Below, piece after piece: positions 1-13,389 of a DNA stretch of 64,000 nt. This DNA is from Castor canadensis (taxonomy: Eukaryota; Chordata; Mammalia; Rodentia; Castoridae). The position numbers and the translations under genes are program-made. The DNA lies in NCBI RefSeq assembly GCF_047511655.1, contig NC_133390.1, forward strand, positions 89,721,583 through 89,785,582, given 5' to 3'. The stretch's first letter is position 1. Each line of letters opens with the position of its first letter. The notes beneath the pieces are model-generated. The model saw nothing but the letters and a program-made list of their open reading frames with translations. It did no database searches and was not told where the DNA came from.

Positions 1-379
1 CAGGTCTCAGAATCAGTGTCTTAGTAAAGCAAAACCAAAAATCCAAGTTTTCTAAATTTAATATACCAATAAAGTTAGTAGGAAAACAAAAATGAAGAAT
101 GGTGTGTTTCTAGTTTGAAATGCTTTTCTCACTTTTCCATGATTCAACATTGTTGCTCAGGTCTGTGTCTTCTCTATCTTTTCTCATAAACAGAGACCAT
201 AACTGACCTTTATTTCTTTTGGGTAATGAAAGTATGGGTGACTTTTTTTTTCTTTCTTTTTCTATTTTTTTAATTTTTTAAATAAACAGGTATTACTTTC
301 ATAATTAGAAAAAAGAAATGTAAATATTAATTCAAAGCCCCACAAAACAATGTAAACCTTTTTGCATTCTCAGAAAGAG

Positions 380-650
380 ACAGGTTTTCCTAATCAGATA
401 AGTTTGGCCTCAAATCATAGTTGTAGGCATATAACTTTGAGCCTCAGTTTCTTCATCTTTTGTATATGTTAGAGAGAGAGAGAGAGAGAAAGACAAGGAG
501 ACAGAGAGAGAAAGAAAGAAAGAGAAAATGAATGAGAAAATAACTGTCTTGCAGGATTATTGCACAGGTTAAAAGTAATTGCCTAGCATGAAGCAAATGC
601 TCAATACTTAGCAAGCATTTATTATTAGGACAGTTGTCATCACCAACATT
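380..650 (+). mobile_element. MIR-like SINE split by GA-rich simple repeat
   Basis: The motifs 'gagcctcagtttcttcatctttt' and later 'gcctagcatgaagcaaatgctcaatac' follow the order seen in MIR elements. A GA/GAAA simple repeat (471-528) lies between them. Highly diverged. Confidence 0.5.
471..528 (+). repeat. GA/GAAA simple repeat
   Basis: (AG) units followed by an imperfect GAAA run inside a MIR-like stretch. Confidence 0.9.
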
Positions 651-2302
651 ATTATTACTATTATTTTCTTAGATAAATCATCAGAGAGCTACATAAACTA
701 AATTGCATTCTTTTGACATCTGAATAATTGTGATTTCCAAACCGCATTTGTGTATTAGCAAATAGTGAGGCCTTAGCAAATAGTTGTTGCCTGAAAGAAT
801 CTTATAAAGAACATTAGCCATTGGATTACACCAGGTCCTCTAAGGAGACTTTCCTCAGGTCAAAACCAAGAATAGCTGAGTGATTCCTGAGCAGGTAGTT
901 TTGTTTTATGGTCTAAAATGTGGCCCTGCAGAGGCCATCTTCACACCAGTTGTGAAAAAGCCCAGAGTTGACACTGGATCACTTTCCCACACCTCAGCTA
1001 CCTGAAGGCTAGTGATGTTCATTTGGTATATGAACCTCATTCCTGGTTTCATCTGATTTTCCTGACCTGATTTTCTATTTGCCTCTTTTATTCACATTTT
1101 TAGTTATGTTATGTATATGTATTTTATGAGCCACCTTAAGTCCTTTTATTCAAGGGGAGATGTAAATAAAAACATACATACATGTAAACATGTTGAGTTC
1201 AATTAAAAGAGGTCTTTCATAAAGCTCTGCATTAGTTTTTCCTAATTGTAACTTCTTAGTCTAGAAAACAATACTTGTGGACCAATAGAATACTTTCTTA
1301 GCACCCACAGATGTAAAATTCAGCAGGGCAACTGTTTGCAATAGACCAGGACAGTTAAACATTGGCAACTTTATTAAGTTTTACCTCTATTGCAGTACAA
1401 AGTTTAAATCCTCAAGCATAAAGTCTTCCATACAGGAGTAAGTCAATTTTAAATTTAAATTTGAATTTCAGGTCCAAAATCAGAAGGCCCGATCTGTTTA
1501 ACCTCTGATGTGGGCCTTCTGGCATAGGCAAACACAGCAGATGTCATCACGTGACAGGACTACATGTGAGAGATGTCACATGTCAAAATAGGAAGCAAGA
1601 GATATCAGGGAAGAGATACCAGGCTTGCTATTTTATAACAACCCACTCTCATAGGAACTAACCCACTTCTCTGAGACTCAACCCACTCCACAAGATCGGC
1701 ATTAATTCCTTCCTGGGGTGTCCCCTCCAGTACTTAATCTCTCTCCTTCCACTGTGCCCCACCCCTTAAAGATCCACCACCTCTCAATACGGTTACTTTG
1801 GGGACCATGCTTCTAGCACATGAGCCTTTGTGGGACAAACCATAGCATTTGGTTACCACCAAGTCATAGTGAAGTTGATGTCATGGCCTGTATAATAGGA
1901 CTGTGACCCATAGTGTTGTAACTGTGACCAGTAGTTTCAAGTCTGAGTTGTGCTAAAACTTGTGAGTCAGAGATTGAGTGGAAAAAAAGCAGTGCTTAAA
2001 ATCTGAGGTCTTTTAAGTTTTCATTCATTCATTTAGCAAAGCTAATGATTTTGAAAATGTAAAAAAGAAAGAATATAAATAGTTCCTCGGAAATAGTGCT
2101 TCTATTAAAATCACAAAATCAAAACCATAAATAGGTAGATAGATGATAGATAGATAGATGGATTTGAATTTTCAGAAAAAGAACAAATAGTTTTTAGTAC
2201 AAGTATTTCCCAAATATTGAATGTGATGTACTAGTTCTAAGAATTACTCATTGTTCATCTGAAATTCAAATTTAACTGTGCATCCCAATTTTTCATCATG
2301 AT

Positions 2303-2330
2303 TTATCAGATTTTTTGCTAAATCTGATAA
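2303..2330 (+). repeat. short perfect inverted repeat
   Basis: TTATCAGATTT (2,303-2,313) and AAATCTGATAA (2,320-2,330) form an 11-bp stem in the last PEX5L intron. Confidence 0.9.
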
Positions 2331-3649
2331 CCCTGACCAATTGCCTACTTTGGAATATCTCAACTAAGCTTTATGGGGATCTTGCATTGTCATTCTAAAT
2401 GTGAGCAATTTTGAAAAATGATAGTTTCTGGTTTTTTATGTGGGGGAGAAAAGACCAAGTGAAACACAAACCTTAAATGAATTTTGATAAGAATTTTCAC
2501 TTGAGATATACATATATGCTTAGGAAATAACCCTCAATTCAGATATAGCTCAGAAAAAAGCCAGAAGCCAGTACAAATTGTCCCATACTCACAAAAGACC
2601 TCTCTGTGAAGAACTGCAGGTGTCTGTATGCAGCTACAAAGGCAAGCCCTGCCCTAGCACTAAATACAATGGAAATAAGGAAAGGAAATGGTTGGTGTGA
2701 AACTTGGGTGAAGCTTACAATGTTTCATCTTTGCCGATGGGAGCTCAGAGTAGAACTTAGAAAATGAGGAAGCCACCCCTTTGTAGTGATGTCTTTAGTA
2801 TTAGTGTAAAAAGGGAAAGCTTCTGTAAAAGGAGTAATGCTTTTCAATGAATGGAATTTTTTATTAAACAGGACAGTATACACAAACAACTTGTTATTTA
2901 TATATGTGTGTGTGTGAAACACTTGAAAACTATTAATCCAAATATATACACAACATTCTGAGGTCCCCAAAAGGACAAGTTGGAGAGCAATGTTAGACTA
3001 TTTTGATGACTGACCCTCAAATAGCTTGATCGGTTTATTAATTAGACTGTTCTCTTACTCTCCAAATCCCTCTGAAGCTACTGCTACACACTTGGGCTGG
3101 GAGAGGCTGGTGAATGGGGGGATTCCAAGATCTTCCACCCCTTGAGTTCTTACAGGTCAGGGCTTATGAGCAGAAACTGGGAGGCACTGTCATTGGAGCT
3201 GCCACCCTGTGAAGGAGGCCAGGAAGGACCTCTTTATCCCTCCATTTATAAATTCTCTTCTCTTGCTTGAGGAAGAGTGACAGGGACACCCATCCCATCC
3301 TTTGCCCAGCTTGCTAATACAGCATGACCATTTCCCCATTGCCTTCACTTTACAGACAGACTTATAAACAAGCACATCTTAGATCACGAGCACTGGAATC
3401 AGAAATCCAGCCCCACTTTCAAGGTCTCTTATCAGATGCTTAATACCCCCTTGCAGGATTAATGAGATCAAGCGTGAGAAAAGTTTTTGAGAAGAGTAAA
3501 GCAGATACAAATTAAAGTGGCATGATTATTCTTAGCAAGAGTTAGAATGTCAGATGCATAACAAGGTTGGAATGACAGAGGAAGGGCAAGTGCATGAGTA
3601 CACATTGTGTCTGGGCACAGTCGTGGGCTTTGAACGGCATCTAACTCAT

Positions 3650-4156
3650 CTATTCTCAACCTTTGTGTTCTCAAGATTGCTTTACACTTATAGCAGTTAT
3701 TGAGAACACCAAAGGCTTTTGCTTACGTGGATCATGTGTATGTGTACTTTATTATATATTTATATGTATATGGTATTAGAAATTAAACTGACACCATTTT
3801 AAAAGATTCATTTAAAAATAATAAAACTCATTACATGTTAACATAAATAACATATTTTTACAAGGAAACAATTATTTTCCAAAACAAAACTGTATCTAGA
3901 GAAGAGTAGCGTTGTTTTTTACTTTTGAAAATGTCTTTAGTATCTTGCTTACCAGAAGACAGACTCTTCATACCTGCTTCTGCATTCGAACTGTTGGAAT
4001 ATCTCACATCACATAGTCTCCGGATATTTCCACAGTATGTGGTGCAAAAATAAAAGTGAAAAGGTCAAGTGACATCTCAGTTTTTTTATGAAAATAATTT
4101 TGACCTCATTGAACCCAAGGTTCCCCAGATCACATTTTGAGAACCATTGATTGTAA
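3650..4156. mobile_element. ancient hAT-like DNA transposon remnant
   Basis: The stretch starts with TTCTCAACCTTTG and ends with CATTTTGAGAACCATTG. These ends resemble the GGTTCTCAA / TTGAGAACC terminal inverted repeats of MER5- and Charlie-type hAT elements. The interior is AT-rich and non-coding. Family assignment is from terminal motifs only. Confidence 0.45.
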
Positions 4157-4574
4157 TAAGAACTTTCACTTAAATTGATTTCATTGCACTTCACAACCAA
4201 GTTTTTAAATGATTCCTGTTATAGCTGTAATCAGTCATATAAATCGCATCTCAAATGGAGTAAGTCTTCAACTCATTCCAACAGTAGGAAAAACTCAAAT
4301 GCATTAATGAGTTACAGTTTTGCTATTCTTATTCCTCTCCCACTGACATTCCTAAAATAAAATTGCCTTTTCTTTTTTCTGATCTCACTACATTTAACAA
4401 TGATTGCTCACAAAAGAATAATGAGAGAATCAGAAAGTTGTTTATGTGATCATGCAAAACAGAAGAGAGGAAGTTTAGTATTTTACACTAAAATAACTTA
4501 GTCTGCTTTTTTTTAAAGTTTGCTAACTCTGAAGTTTGTTGCATTTTAAGATGTTTGCTTTTCTCCCCTCTTAG

Positions 4575-4779
4575 AGAAGCAGTCAGCAATTTTCTCACTG
4601 CCCTCAGTTTGCAAAGAAAGAGCAGGAATCAACAGCAAGTCCCTCACCCTGCAATCTCTGGGAATATCTGGGCCGCCCTCAGAATCGCACTGTCTCTGAT
4701 GGACCAACCAGAACTCTTCCAGGCAGCTAATCTCGGCGACCTGGATGTTCTCCTAAGAGCTTTCAACTTGGATCCTTGA
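4575..4779 (+). CDS. PEX5L: PEX5L (TRIP8b) terminal coding exon
   Basis: This exon encodes the last 67 residues plus the final base of a split Arg codon, ending LLRAFNLDP and TGA at 4777-4779. The translation (EAVSNFLTALSLQRK..., NIWAALRIALSLMDQPELF) matches my memory of the C-terminus of human PEX5L, also called PEX5R or TRIP8b (626 aa). The acceptor is a polypyrimidine tract ending AG at 4573-4574; the phase (one base completing Arg) agrees with the known ...YREAV... sequence. The exon carries the end of the last TPR repeat and the C-terminal helical cap. From the family, the TPR domain holds the C-terminal tripeptide of HCN channels and controls their surface trafficking and cAMP gating. 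All upstream exons lie outside the window. Confidence 0.96.
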
Positions 4780-6103
4780 AGGAAAAGGAAATAATAATAA
4801 TAATAATCCCTTACTTGTGTTATTGTACTGCAAATTGAAAGACTATTTTATTATGACTTTCAAAAAGGATAAAACAGATATTCAAAAGGCCATGATCATA
4901 TAACCCAAGGGAATTAATTCCTACAGACAATGCCCAATCTCTGTTCAGATACAAAAGCACAACATGTTGTTTATATAGTCAAGGTCAGGTTCAAAAGAAG
5001 AAAGACTCAAGATAAACCAAGATAAAGTAACCACATGTACTCTTCACAACGTACAAGTGTATTGTAAAAATGGTCTTTGTTTTTTGTCCCCAGCCACAGC
5101 TGATGGCACATCTGAGGAACTTGTTCATGGGACACTTGAAGAATGCACTGCCTCAGATCAGGGAATTCAGACTATTCCTAAACTGTCCCTTGAAATTCCC
5201 CTTTTTGCAAGACTGAACATAGTTTGGGCCATTGGTGCATGCATACATATTAACTAAAGACAGGCATTGCTTAAACCTGTTCCAGTTTTAACTTTTCCTG
5301 TAGCCTTTGTTTCCAGAGAAGGAGCTTTGCTGGCAAAAGCAGTTTTTGCACTAGAAATTTTTGCTGTTCCCAATCAGAACTTTTCTGGGATTGTATATAT
5401 GCACTTTAATATATTATTTATGCCTTGCTGGAGTTTTGTTTTGTTGCTCCAATTTTTAACTTGGGGGTGAAAGATTTGAGAACTCAGACTTGTTAGATCA
5501 ATGGACCAAACAAAGTTTCTGGAAAGTAGTTTTTCATAGTGTAGGGTTTTGAAGGAGTATTTTTCCTAAAGCAGATGTGACATGGGATGTGAATGTGTCA
5601 AACACAGATCTTCTTATCCATGTGCTTCCTGGAACTGTGTGAACTTCAGCAAGAGACAAAATTCAGTCTCTTCATGTATTCTCTCTGCAGGGAGACAGCT
5701 TGATGTGACCATGGTTTCTACTGGGTTTGAATTAACTTGCTTGTCACATTTTACTGGCTTTCTAACTGCCCTGCACAACAATATTCCTCTTAAAATGTTC
5801 CTATTTAAAATGGTATTTCTTAAGAGTGATAAATACATTTTTTCCTAAAAAATGACGTGTTTCCTCAATTCCATATGAACCTGCACAGCTCACCTTCTTG
5901 CACTGTAAATGAGAGATCAACATTTTATAACTGGACCTCGCTCACTATCCATGGTTTAATATGAAAGACTCAGGCCCCTTTGGCTCTTACTTTGAACATT
6001 TAGCAAGTAATCAGCTCTTTTTTGGCAGTGGTGTTTTACTTAATTGGTTATCATCCACTCAGTACTTCAGAGTATTTTGGTGATTATTTTAAAGATACAT
6101 TTT

Positions 6104-6175
6104 TTAACAGAATTAGAAAAAGCATTTGCAAAATGCTAACCAAGATACCATTTCACCTAGTTCTAATTCTGTTAA
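6104..6175 (+). repeat. nested perfect inverted repeat in PEX5L 3'UTR
   Basis: TTAACAGAATTAGAA at 6104-6118 is the exact reverse complement of 6161-6175, giving a 15-bp perfect stem. Inside it a second hairpin sits at 6121-6137 (AGCATTT, GCA, AAATGCT). It could be a remnant of a palindromic DNA transposon or a structured 3'UTR element. Confidence 0.75.
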
Positions 6176-9100
6176 GTTAAACTACTCTTCTTCACTCTGT
6201 CTTCTTCCTTCCTTTGGAACATTCTCCAAAGTTGTCTGATCCCAATGTCTTCATGTTCTTTGGTTAGTAATAGCTCATATTATACTTAGCAAAATAAATA
6301 AATAAATTGAGTTAAAGCATTAAGCTGGTGGGGGAATTGACATCCCATGAGGGGAACTGCACACACATGTAGAGTGATTGGACTCTGGGTGTAGGGGTGT
6401 GCATCCTCTCCTGTTACCTTGGAGTCCCTGGGTTCTGACGGGGCCTCAACTTGATATGAAACTGTAAATCCTGAAGCTTATCTGTATTATAACCTATTCC
6501 AGATTATAAAGACAAACAGATGAGCGCACTGTGGAGTGTGCCAAGTTTTGCCAGTCATTGTTAAAACTTATTTGGGCAGGGCACTGTCCCTGGCTGGACA
6601 GCAGGAGGCAAAGGCAGTAAGGCATTCACTTCTGGGCATGAGTGACAACCCAGTTTGGGCCCACATTTCCTTATAGTCTGAGCAACAAAGTAAAGCTCAA
6701 CAACATTTTCAAGAATGACATTCTTCAGAATTCTAGGAGTTAGAAACTCAGTCTGTGAAGGACTCTTCGGTCCAACCTCTAGCCCCTGGCAGCACCAGCT
6801 TGAATATTCCTAGCTGTTCCTTCCTCCTCCTAATCTCTGTACACGCAACAACTGGCCACAGTGGGCTTAAATCCATCAGAGCCCATTAGTAGCCTATGAA
6901 CAAAGAATTCAAAGCAGATTTTACAGGTATTTTGATCATGATGCCCTTAGACTCTTAGCTGCAAGTGAACTTGGAATGCTAACATACTGCATTTTCCACC
7001 TTGCAGGCTCTCCATACTCAGATCAGTAATGACGTAGTGTCTGAAAGCAATGCACACATAGAGTAGTTTGCTTTCATTGGATTGCTGCTAAATGGTAGCA
7101 ATTTTGTGGCCCAAGTTTATTTTGCTTCAATCTCCAGGCAGTTGTTTTAAGGAAGAGTTGACAATTTTCCATTCCTCCATTAGTTGGCAATTTTCAGAGC
7201 ATTTGGTGGGACTTTCTCCAGTATATCTACTAGTGTCCATCAAAACTAAGATTTTTTTGTAGGTTATTGCCTGTCAAGAAGTCCTGCCTAAAAGGAAGAA
7301 TTGCATTTTTCAATAATGCTTTTATGAAATTAAGTTAAACCATTACTAAAAGAAGAGTAAACTTTGTGGAAAGAATACTACCAAAAATTAAATAGCAGGA
7401 CTTCAGTATATTCTTTATTGTATATATCATATGCACTTTTTTAGTGTATACACTATTTTTTAAAAGCAGACAATTTTGGCATCTCATCTTCATGGCAAGA
7501 AATCGTCATTTAAATGACATTTCATTTAAAAGCGTAAGGTGTCCTTGGTTGCCTTCTGAGGCTCTCTGAGAAGGCTGGGACTATTTATGAGCAACAACAG
7601 GCCTAAGAGCTCTTAGGGTATGGCACTCATTTACTATAATGACCTTTCAGTTGCACAGCAGGGACTTCCAGCGACCAACTTCACCAGTAAACTGGATGAA
7701 AATGCAGAGAAAGCCAGTGACCTGCTGAGTTTCAGTATGTAACTATTTCTGGTAGACTGTGTCTGTGTGTTGCCATTCCTCAACTGTAGGAAGAGATGGA
7801 GGGACAGCAGGGAAGAGGCACAGTAAAAGATCTAACTGGGCTAACCTCAGTGATTCCCTGTACTTTCTCCCAACGTCACCCATGCCTCACCAGGAAACTT
7901 CACTAGAAAACTGTGAGGTAAGTGTGTGTTCTCAGCCAATCTGGATTTCTACTAGAACAGGAAATGAGTGATGCATATTGCGGTACGTGTAGAACACACT
8001 TTCAGAATTTTATATTGCTTTCTTTTGTATTAAGGTAACTATTATATTGATTCTTGTGCCCATATCTAAATTCATGTAGAGATAAACCTTTCTCGTTTGT
8101 TCTTGCCATAGTTTACCATAAAATTTGTCAGTTAGCTCCTGGGGGATAAAGAAAAGCAAGATGGTCATTTTGTGTCCCTTCTTCATTTGCCCCCGAATCA
8201 GTTCCACAGCACTGGACTGTACTTTAAAGTAGTCATCGTAGTGGTGGCAATGGTTCTTTTAATCCTTGAAATGCTTCTAGAAGCATCCTGAAAACAGGGT
8301 ATTCAGCTTTATTTCATGTACCATCTTTTTGAGCTCTCTTATTTTAGAAACTATTACACAATTTCAACTTTGCAAAGCAATTTAAAATTCATTCCCTATT
8401 CAGATTGTATTGCAGTTTCTCATCTCAGTATTTATAGAGCTATTTGAATTAAACTGTTTTGATGTAAGAAGTAGATACATATATATTTTTAAAGGGTGTT
8501 GTGATGAATTCTGATATAGTTTGTAAAAAAAAAAGGCAATTTTTTAAAAAGTAAAACATATAACCTCAGGTACAAAATTACTGCATGCAGTACTACTTAC
8601 AAATCTGTCTACTCAAATATTAACCAAAGCATGCAAGATAACTTTACTGAATGTAAACTTACACAGTGCATGACTAAGTCTCATAGGTTAGTTTATTTTT
8701 CCTTGCTTCTGAAGAGAGCATTTTCATGAATTTTGTGTTTCGGTTTTTCTGTTGCTTTTATTGTCCTATCTTTGAGATTTTCACACTGAACTTAGCAGAT
8801 ACTCACACATCTTGTTTGTGCAATTTTACAGCCAGTGCCAAACTAATTCTCTGAAGAATCCAGGTACAAACACCCACATGCTTTCCTGGAAAAGCAGTTT
8901 GCACAGCAGAGCCAAAGGGAAACAAATCCATGTGTTTGAATGCTAAGTTAAATTATATGTTCATTATCTCTGCATAAAAGGTTTTGGGCTCTAAATTCTT
9001 AATACTTAAGAACATTTTAAGTTTAGAAACACTGACACTTTAAATACAATGGGGAGGTTAATGTTGGACACATGAAGATTATCACAAGGCAAAGCAGACA

Positions 9101-10713
9101 AGGGGCCTTAATTTCCATAAATGTTACAAAGATGACAAAGTGTAATATAGGGTTTTGTGGGATAGCACAGCATTGTTCTGATATAGTCCTATTTGTAGTT
9201 ATTTGGGCCTTGCCCCTTGAGAAACTGGATTTGATCCATCAGTCTAAATTTTTGAAATCCCAGGGTATGAGACAATTTCAAGGTCACTAAAATTCAATTC
9301 CGAAATCTCGCTGCCTTGTTTTGTTACCCATATTTTATAAGGAGATTGGAAGTAAAAAGAGCTCAGTAAGACAAGGGGGTCATATGTTAGTAATAGTTTC
9401 AGGACCTATTTAATAGACCCCTACAGCACTTCCCACACACAAGCTCAAAGAACTGAAATCCCCCACTCCACACACACACCCAGCAAAGACAGTTGTGTGG
9501 AGTCACTGAACAGTGAAGAGGGGAAAAAATAGAAAACTAAAGTCTGAAGCTTAACAACCTCTCATGTGGCATTTTGTCTCACACAGACTCCTCTACTGCA
9601 ACCCTGCAGAAACACCAAAATAACATACTCTGGAGACAAATTTCCCAGTCTTGGAACTGATTTCTCAGGACCTTTTCTACAAGAGAAAACTAACTTGCAG
9701 AGTGGGACACTTTTAGAATATCTGCACTGAAAATAATATTAACATAAAGAACAAAAAGCAGTTATTTGTTCAATAATAAAATGTGCATGCTTTGGTTTTG
9801 GTTTTTCTTTGAATTTTTTGGACAGGGAAATGCTAGTGACACAAAAAGTTCTAAGGGGTATACACACTCAACTAGGTAATTTGAGCATTTCACATTTTCA
9901 CTAAGATACATAACATTTTTTATGGATATCATAAAAGGATTACGTCACATGAAAAATGTGTTCATAGCTGACTATGCCACCTGTAGTGAAAAGATAAACA
10001 GCAAATTTAAATTTTTACTAACTTTTCTTTAATTTTTCCCAGTTATCTGACCCAAACCCTCCTCTATTTTCATTGCTCAAATTTGTTTACATTGGTTGAA
10101 AAAAAACTGATTAACTTAGTAAACTTTTTACAAACTATAACAAGCATTTACTATTTAGAAAAACACATTTCTATATATTTTGTATATCTATGAATATTGC
10201 ATATCTAGTCTATCTAGAAATATCATTTTGAGACAAATTCTGTAATGCTTTCTCATCGTGCTCAATAATGTACAACATCTTGGGATTTCATTTTCAAACT
10301 GAAATAGATAAAAAGAAAAATTAACTTTTAAGTGTTTACATTTAAATTAATACCAACCCAAATTAAGTGATCTGTAGTAAATTAATGGCAATGGGGGCGA
10401 TTTATAAGTTATTAGCATACTGTATAATACTGTATCTGTGATCTAGTGAACCAGTGTGAGTGTGTATCCTAGCACAACTCTGTTGGGTACTAAGGCTTCA
10501 GCTCAGTGTTTCCCTGCATTGCTTTTTGAAATAAAATCACAACTATGAAAATAACCTCTTATCACACTGATGTGTTTCATTTACTCAGATGGCTATAATA
10601 TGCAAAGTACCAAGATTAAGGTAGTATTTTTGTACTATTATTGGAAGCATGCCTTCCCTTTTTCACATTATTAAGTTGTATTTATATTTGTGCAGTTCTA
10701 GACTATGTTTTCA

Positions 10714-10719
10714 AATAAA
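10714..10719 (+). terminator. PEX5L: candidate PEX5L polyadenylation signal (AATAAA)
   Basis: Canonical AATAAA followed within about 10-30 bases by GT- and T-rich sequence, a typical cleavage context. It is the last well-formed signal before recognisable L2 repeats start near 11,025. Earlier AATAAA-like sites exist (about 6293-6306 and 10,530), so usage is uncertain. Confidence 0.4.
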
Positions 10720-11024
10720 CTTTGTGGCTTAAAGGTCTTTTCAGGAATCTTTCAAAAGGGGATTTGAGGATCAGAATTGCTTCAAATCGAGTAGAATACA
10801 ATTTGTATTACTGGTTAAAGGTCCTTTTATTGAATATTACTGCATATGATTTTGCATGAGTTATCTGGAAATCAGGAATGCATTTTATGATATATAACAA
10901 AACTTTAAAACTTTTCTCCTTTGTTAACTTTTAAAACTAAAATATTACTTAACCCAAAATTGAAATTTGTGACCTTTTTAGAATAAAAGTATTAAAATAT
11001 ATTTCACTTTAAGGTCTTTCTTGG

Positions 11025-11505
11025 GGGGAAGTCAATCAATAAATATTTGAGCACCAGCTATGGGCAGGCTCTGTTCTAGGTGCAGGACCCAATGGCAAAT
11101 AAATGCAATCAAACTTTCCCTTGAAGAACATAGATATCTTCTGTGAGAAGAGGCCTACAAAGACTTTAACGATAAGAATAACTGTGCTGCAAGGTAGTAA
11201 AACAGAACAAATGAAGTACTACCAGAGTGAGTGGTCAGAATGGTGACACTTGGGCTAAGATTTGAACAAAAAGCCCAATGGAGCTGGAGACAACATTCTG
11301 GCAGAACCAACAGCACAAGATACCGAAGTGATATCAAAGCAGGAATGAGCTTGGTGTGTGGTCCTGAAGAAACGATAGCAGGGTAGAGATGGCTGTGGGC
11401 AGGGAGACCTTGAGAGATTCCTGGTGGAGTGGAGTCTACATAGGGGCCTCCACAGAGCAGGCTAAAAGGCAAAGTTGCCCTCAAGGATAGAAGGGATGGC
11501 ATTCA
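11025..11505 (-). mobile_element. L2 LINE 3' fragment
   Basis: The + strand reads 'aataaatatttgagcaccagctatgggcaggctctgttctaggtgcaggac', which is the reverse complement of the characteristic L2 3' end. Matching L2 sequence extends leftward in the element's own direction. A 115-codon minus-strand ORF here is a by-product of the repeat. Confidence 0.75.
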
Positions 11506-11994
11506 GGAGCTTTAGTTTTCAAAACGTTTACTAAATAAAGTCCCCAACTGGTCAGGTTGATGATAGAGGAAACATGAAGCCCTTCTGAAGAAGGTACTGG
11601 AGCTTCCCTTTCTCACTCTTCCCTGGTCCCCTCTTTTGAGCTCAGGCAACACTTGACCTTGGTGGCATTTCATTTTTTCCTCTATAAAATCAACATGTAC
11701 ATTTTTCTTCCCTGCTTCACTGTTGTTCTAGATAAGGTATAAATCCATCTATCCTGTAGTGAATTGAGGTTTTTCCCCCCAAACCCTAGGAAAACTCAAA
11801 CTTTTTATGTCTGCTACCTCCACTTTTTAAACATGAATTATGTTAATTTCCTGAAATTGCTGCTTCTGTCCACATTACAAAGTTTGAAGAGTTCTTTATA
11901 ATTCTTTACAAGGCTCCTTAGAGCAATGTGGATAGGACTTAGAGCATGTGTTTTAATTACTTACAGTCCATAATATATAATGTTTCCATTTATT

Positions 11995-12078
11995 TATTTA
12001 TTTATTTGTTTGTTTATTTACTTATTGCTGGGGATTGAACCCAGGGCCTTGCACACGCTAGACAAGCATACTCCAGGA
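11995..12078 (-). mobile_element. ID-like (tRNA-derived) rodent SINE
   Basis: The + strand shows a TTTA-rich tail followed by 'gctggggattgaacccagggcc' and 'ttgcacacgctagacaagca', the reverse complement of a tRNA-derived rodent ID SINE (A box and B box recognisable). The TTTA repeat is its degenerated A-rich tail. Confidence 0.75.
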
Positions 12079-12109
12079 ACAGCTTGACAGTTGTTCCTCT
12101 CAGTCTCCT

Positions 12110-13185
12110 TTGCTGGCTCATCGTCTTCCTGACTTATTTTGAAGAGAGCCAGGGCTCAGTGTCTCACCTCTTCTATGTTTCTGTCTCCCTCCACTGGTGA
12201 TTGTACCCACACCCATGCTTCAACTACCAACAGCACCCAATTTATAGCTTTGGTCTATGTCTCTCTCCCAAACTCCAGAGTTGTGCATCATTCTTTCTAC
12301 TCAGCATCAACCATGGATGTCTAAGAGGTACTTCAAACTCAAAATATCCCAAATTGGACTCCTGATCATCTTTCTCCACCACTAGCATCCCAGCTCTACT
12401 GTCTTCCCTTTCTTAGTTAAGCTTGCAATAGTATTCTTCAGTTGCTCAGCACAAAAACTATGAAGTCAGCCTTAGCTACTTCATTTCCTCATATACCACA
12501 TGCTATGCTCTTACCTTCAATTGTATCCAGATACTGGCCATCCTTACTACCTCCACTGCTACCACGCCATCTGATCCATCATCTCACCTTGCTTACCACA
12601 GTAAACCCTACTTCTGTCCTTGCCCTCCTATCATCTAGTCTAACAAAGAACAATTCTAAAGCTTCAGTCAAATCAAGTCATTGCTCTGCTCAACACCCTA
12701 CAGTGTTACCCACTGCATTCTAGAATCTAGCCTTCCCAATGGCCTCCTCTTTCACCTCCTATCCAACCACTGTCCTCTCACCTCCTTCTCTCCAACCATA
12801 CTGGTCCCTTTGCTGCTTATCTGACATGCAAAATATGCTGCTACCATGGGGAACTGCACCAGCTATAGCCACTGCCAACCACATTCTTTCCCCAAAACAT
12901 CCACCTGGATGACTCCACTTCCTTCAAACTTTGGTGCTCACCTCTAAATCTCACCTCTAAATGATGTCTTTCCCAGGCACCCTATTTATACTGTCATCTT
13001 CCTCCAAACCCCCATGCAGTACCTTATAACATTATATAATCTGCTTATTTTTATGTTTAGTTTGTCTCTCCCTAACAGAAAGCAATTTCAATGAGGGCAG
13101 GGACCTTGTTTGCTTTGTTTACAGACACATTGTAAGAAAAACAATGCAAGGCACAGTAAATGTTTATTGTTTATTAAATGATGAG
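12110..13185 (+). mobile_element. L2 LINE 3' region
   Basis: A long C/T-rich stretch matches the L2 3' region in order: 'ccctacagtgttacccactgc', 'accactgtcctctcacctcc', 'atgagggcagggaccttgtttgc', then 'ggcacagtaaatgtttattg'. It is diverged, with stop codons in every frame beyond about 93 codons. Confidence 0.75.
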
Positions 13186-13389
13186 CCATGCCATATAGAT
13201 TTACAAATCAATTGAATTAATGGAATAATCTCCAGAAAACTACTTTTGGAAAAAAGTCACCAATATTCATTACAAAAATACCTTAGCCTGAAACAAGGGG
13301 TCAACACACTCCCCACCGTTAAAGTCCAAGTTCTATATGGGTTAAGATGGTGATACAAATATCCCTTTGTCCAGCATGCTATCAGACGC

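Larger units (their letters stand above)
1..4574 (+). other. PEX5L: PEX5L last intron (3' part)
   Basis: Everything left of the terminal exon reads as intron. No TPR-coding exon preceding the terminal one was found here. Recognisable content is a MIR-like stretch (about 380-650) interrupted by a GA-rich simple repeat, a short TAGA run near 2132-2160, an 11-bp perfect inverted repeat (2303-2330) and a hAT-like DNA transposon remnant (about 3650-4156). The rest, including 650-2100 and 2330-3650, holds nothing I recognise. The intron ends in a pyrimidine-rich tract and TTAG at 4571-4574. Confidence 0.75.
4780..10740 (+). other. PEX5L: PEX5L 3'UTR (extent inferred)
   Basis: Sequence after the PEX5L stop is AT-rich, has no significant ORF and is poor in recognisable repeats across about 6 kb, as expected of a long brain-type 3'UTR. 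It begins with a short AAT repeat (4789-4808). It contains a nested perfect hairpin (6104-6175) and AATAAA-like runs near 6293-6306 that could serve a shorter isoform. The distal end is set at the candidate signal at 10714-10719; this is inference, not observed transcript evidence. Confidence 0.5.

Noticed and set aside
1-4574. Possible upstream PEX5L TPR exon
   Set aside because: No + strand sequence coding for the residues expected immediately before REAVSNF was found with splice sites.
5057-5848. Several 60-90 codon + strand ORFs after PEX5L
   Set aside because: Short, in the 3'UTR, no homology recognised; treated as non-coding.
11155-11502. 115-codon minus-strand ORF
   Set aside because: Lies within an L2 fragment and has no recognisable domain or splice context.
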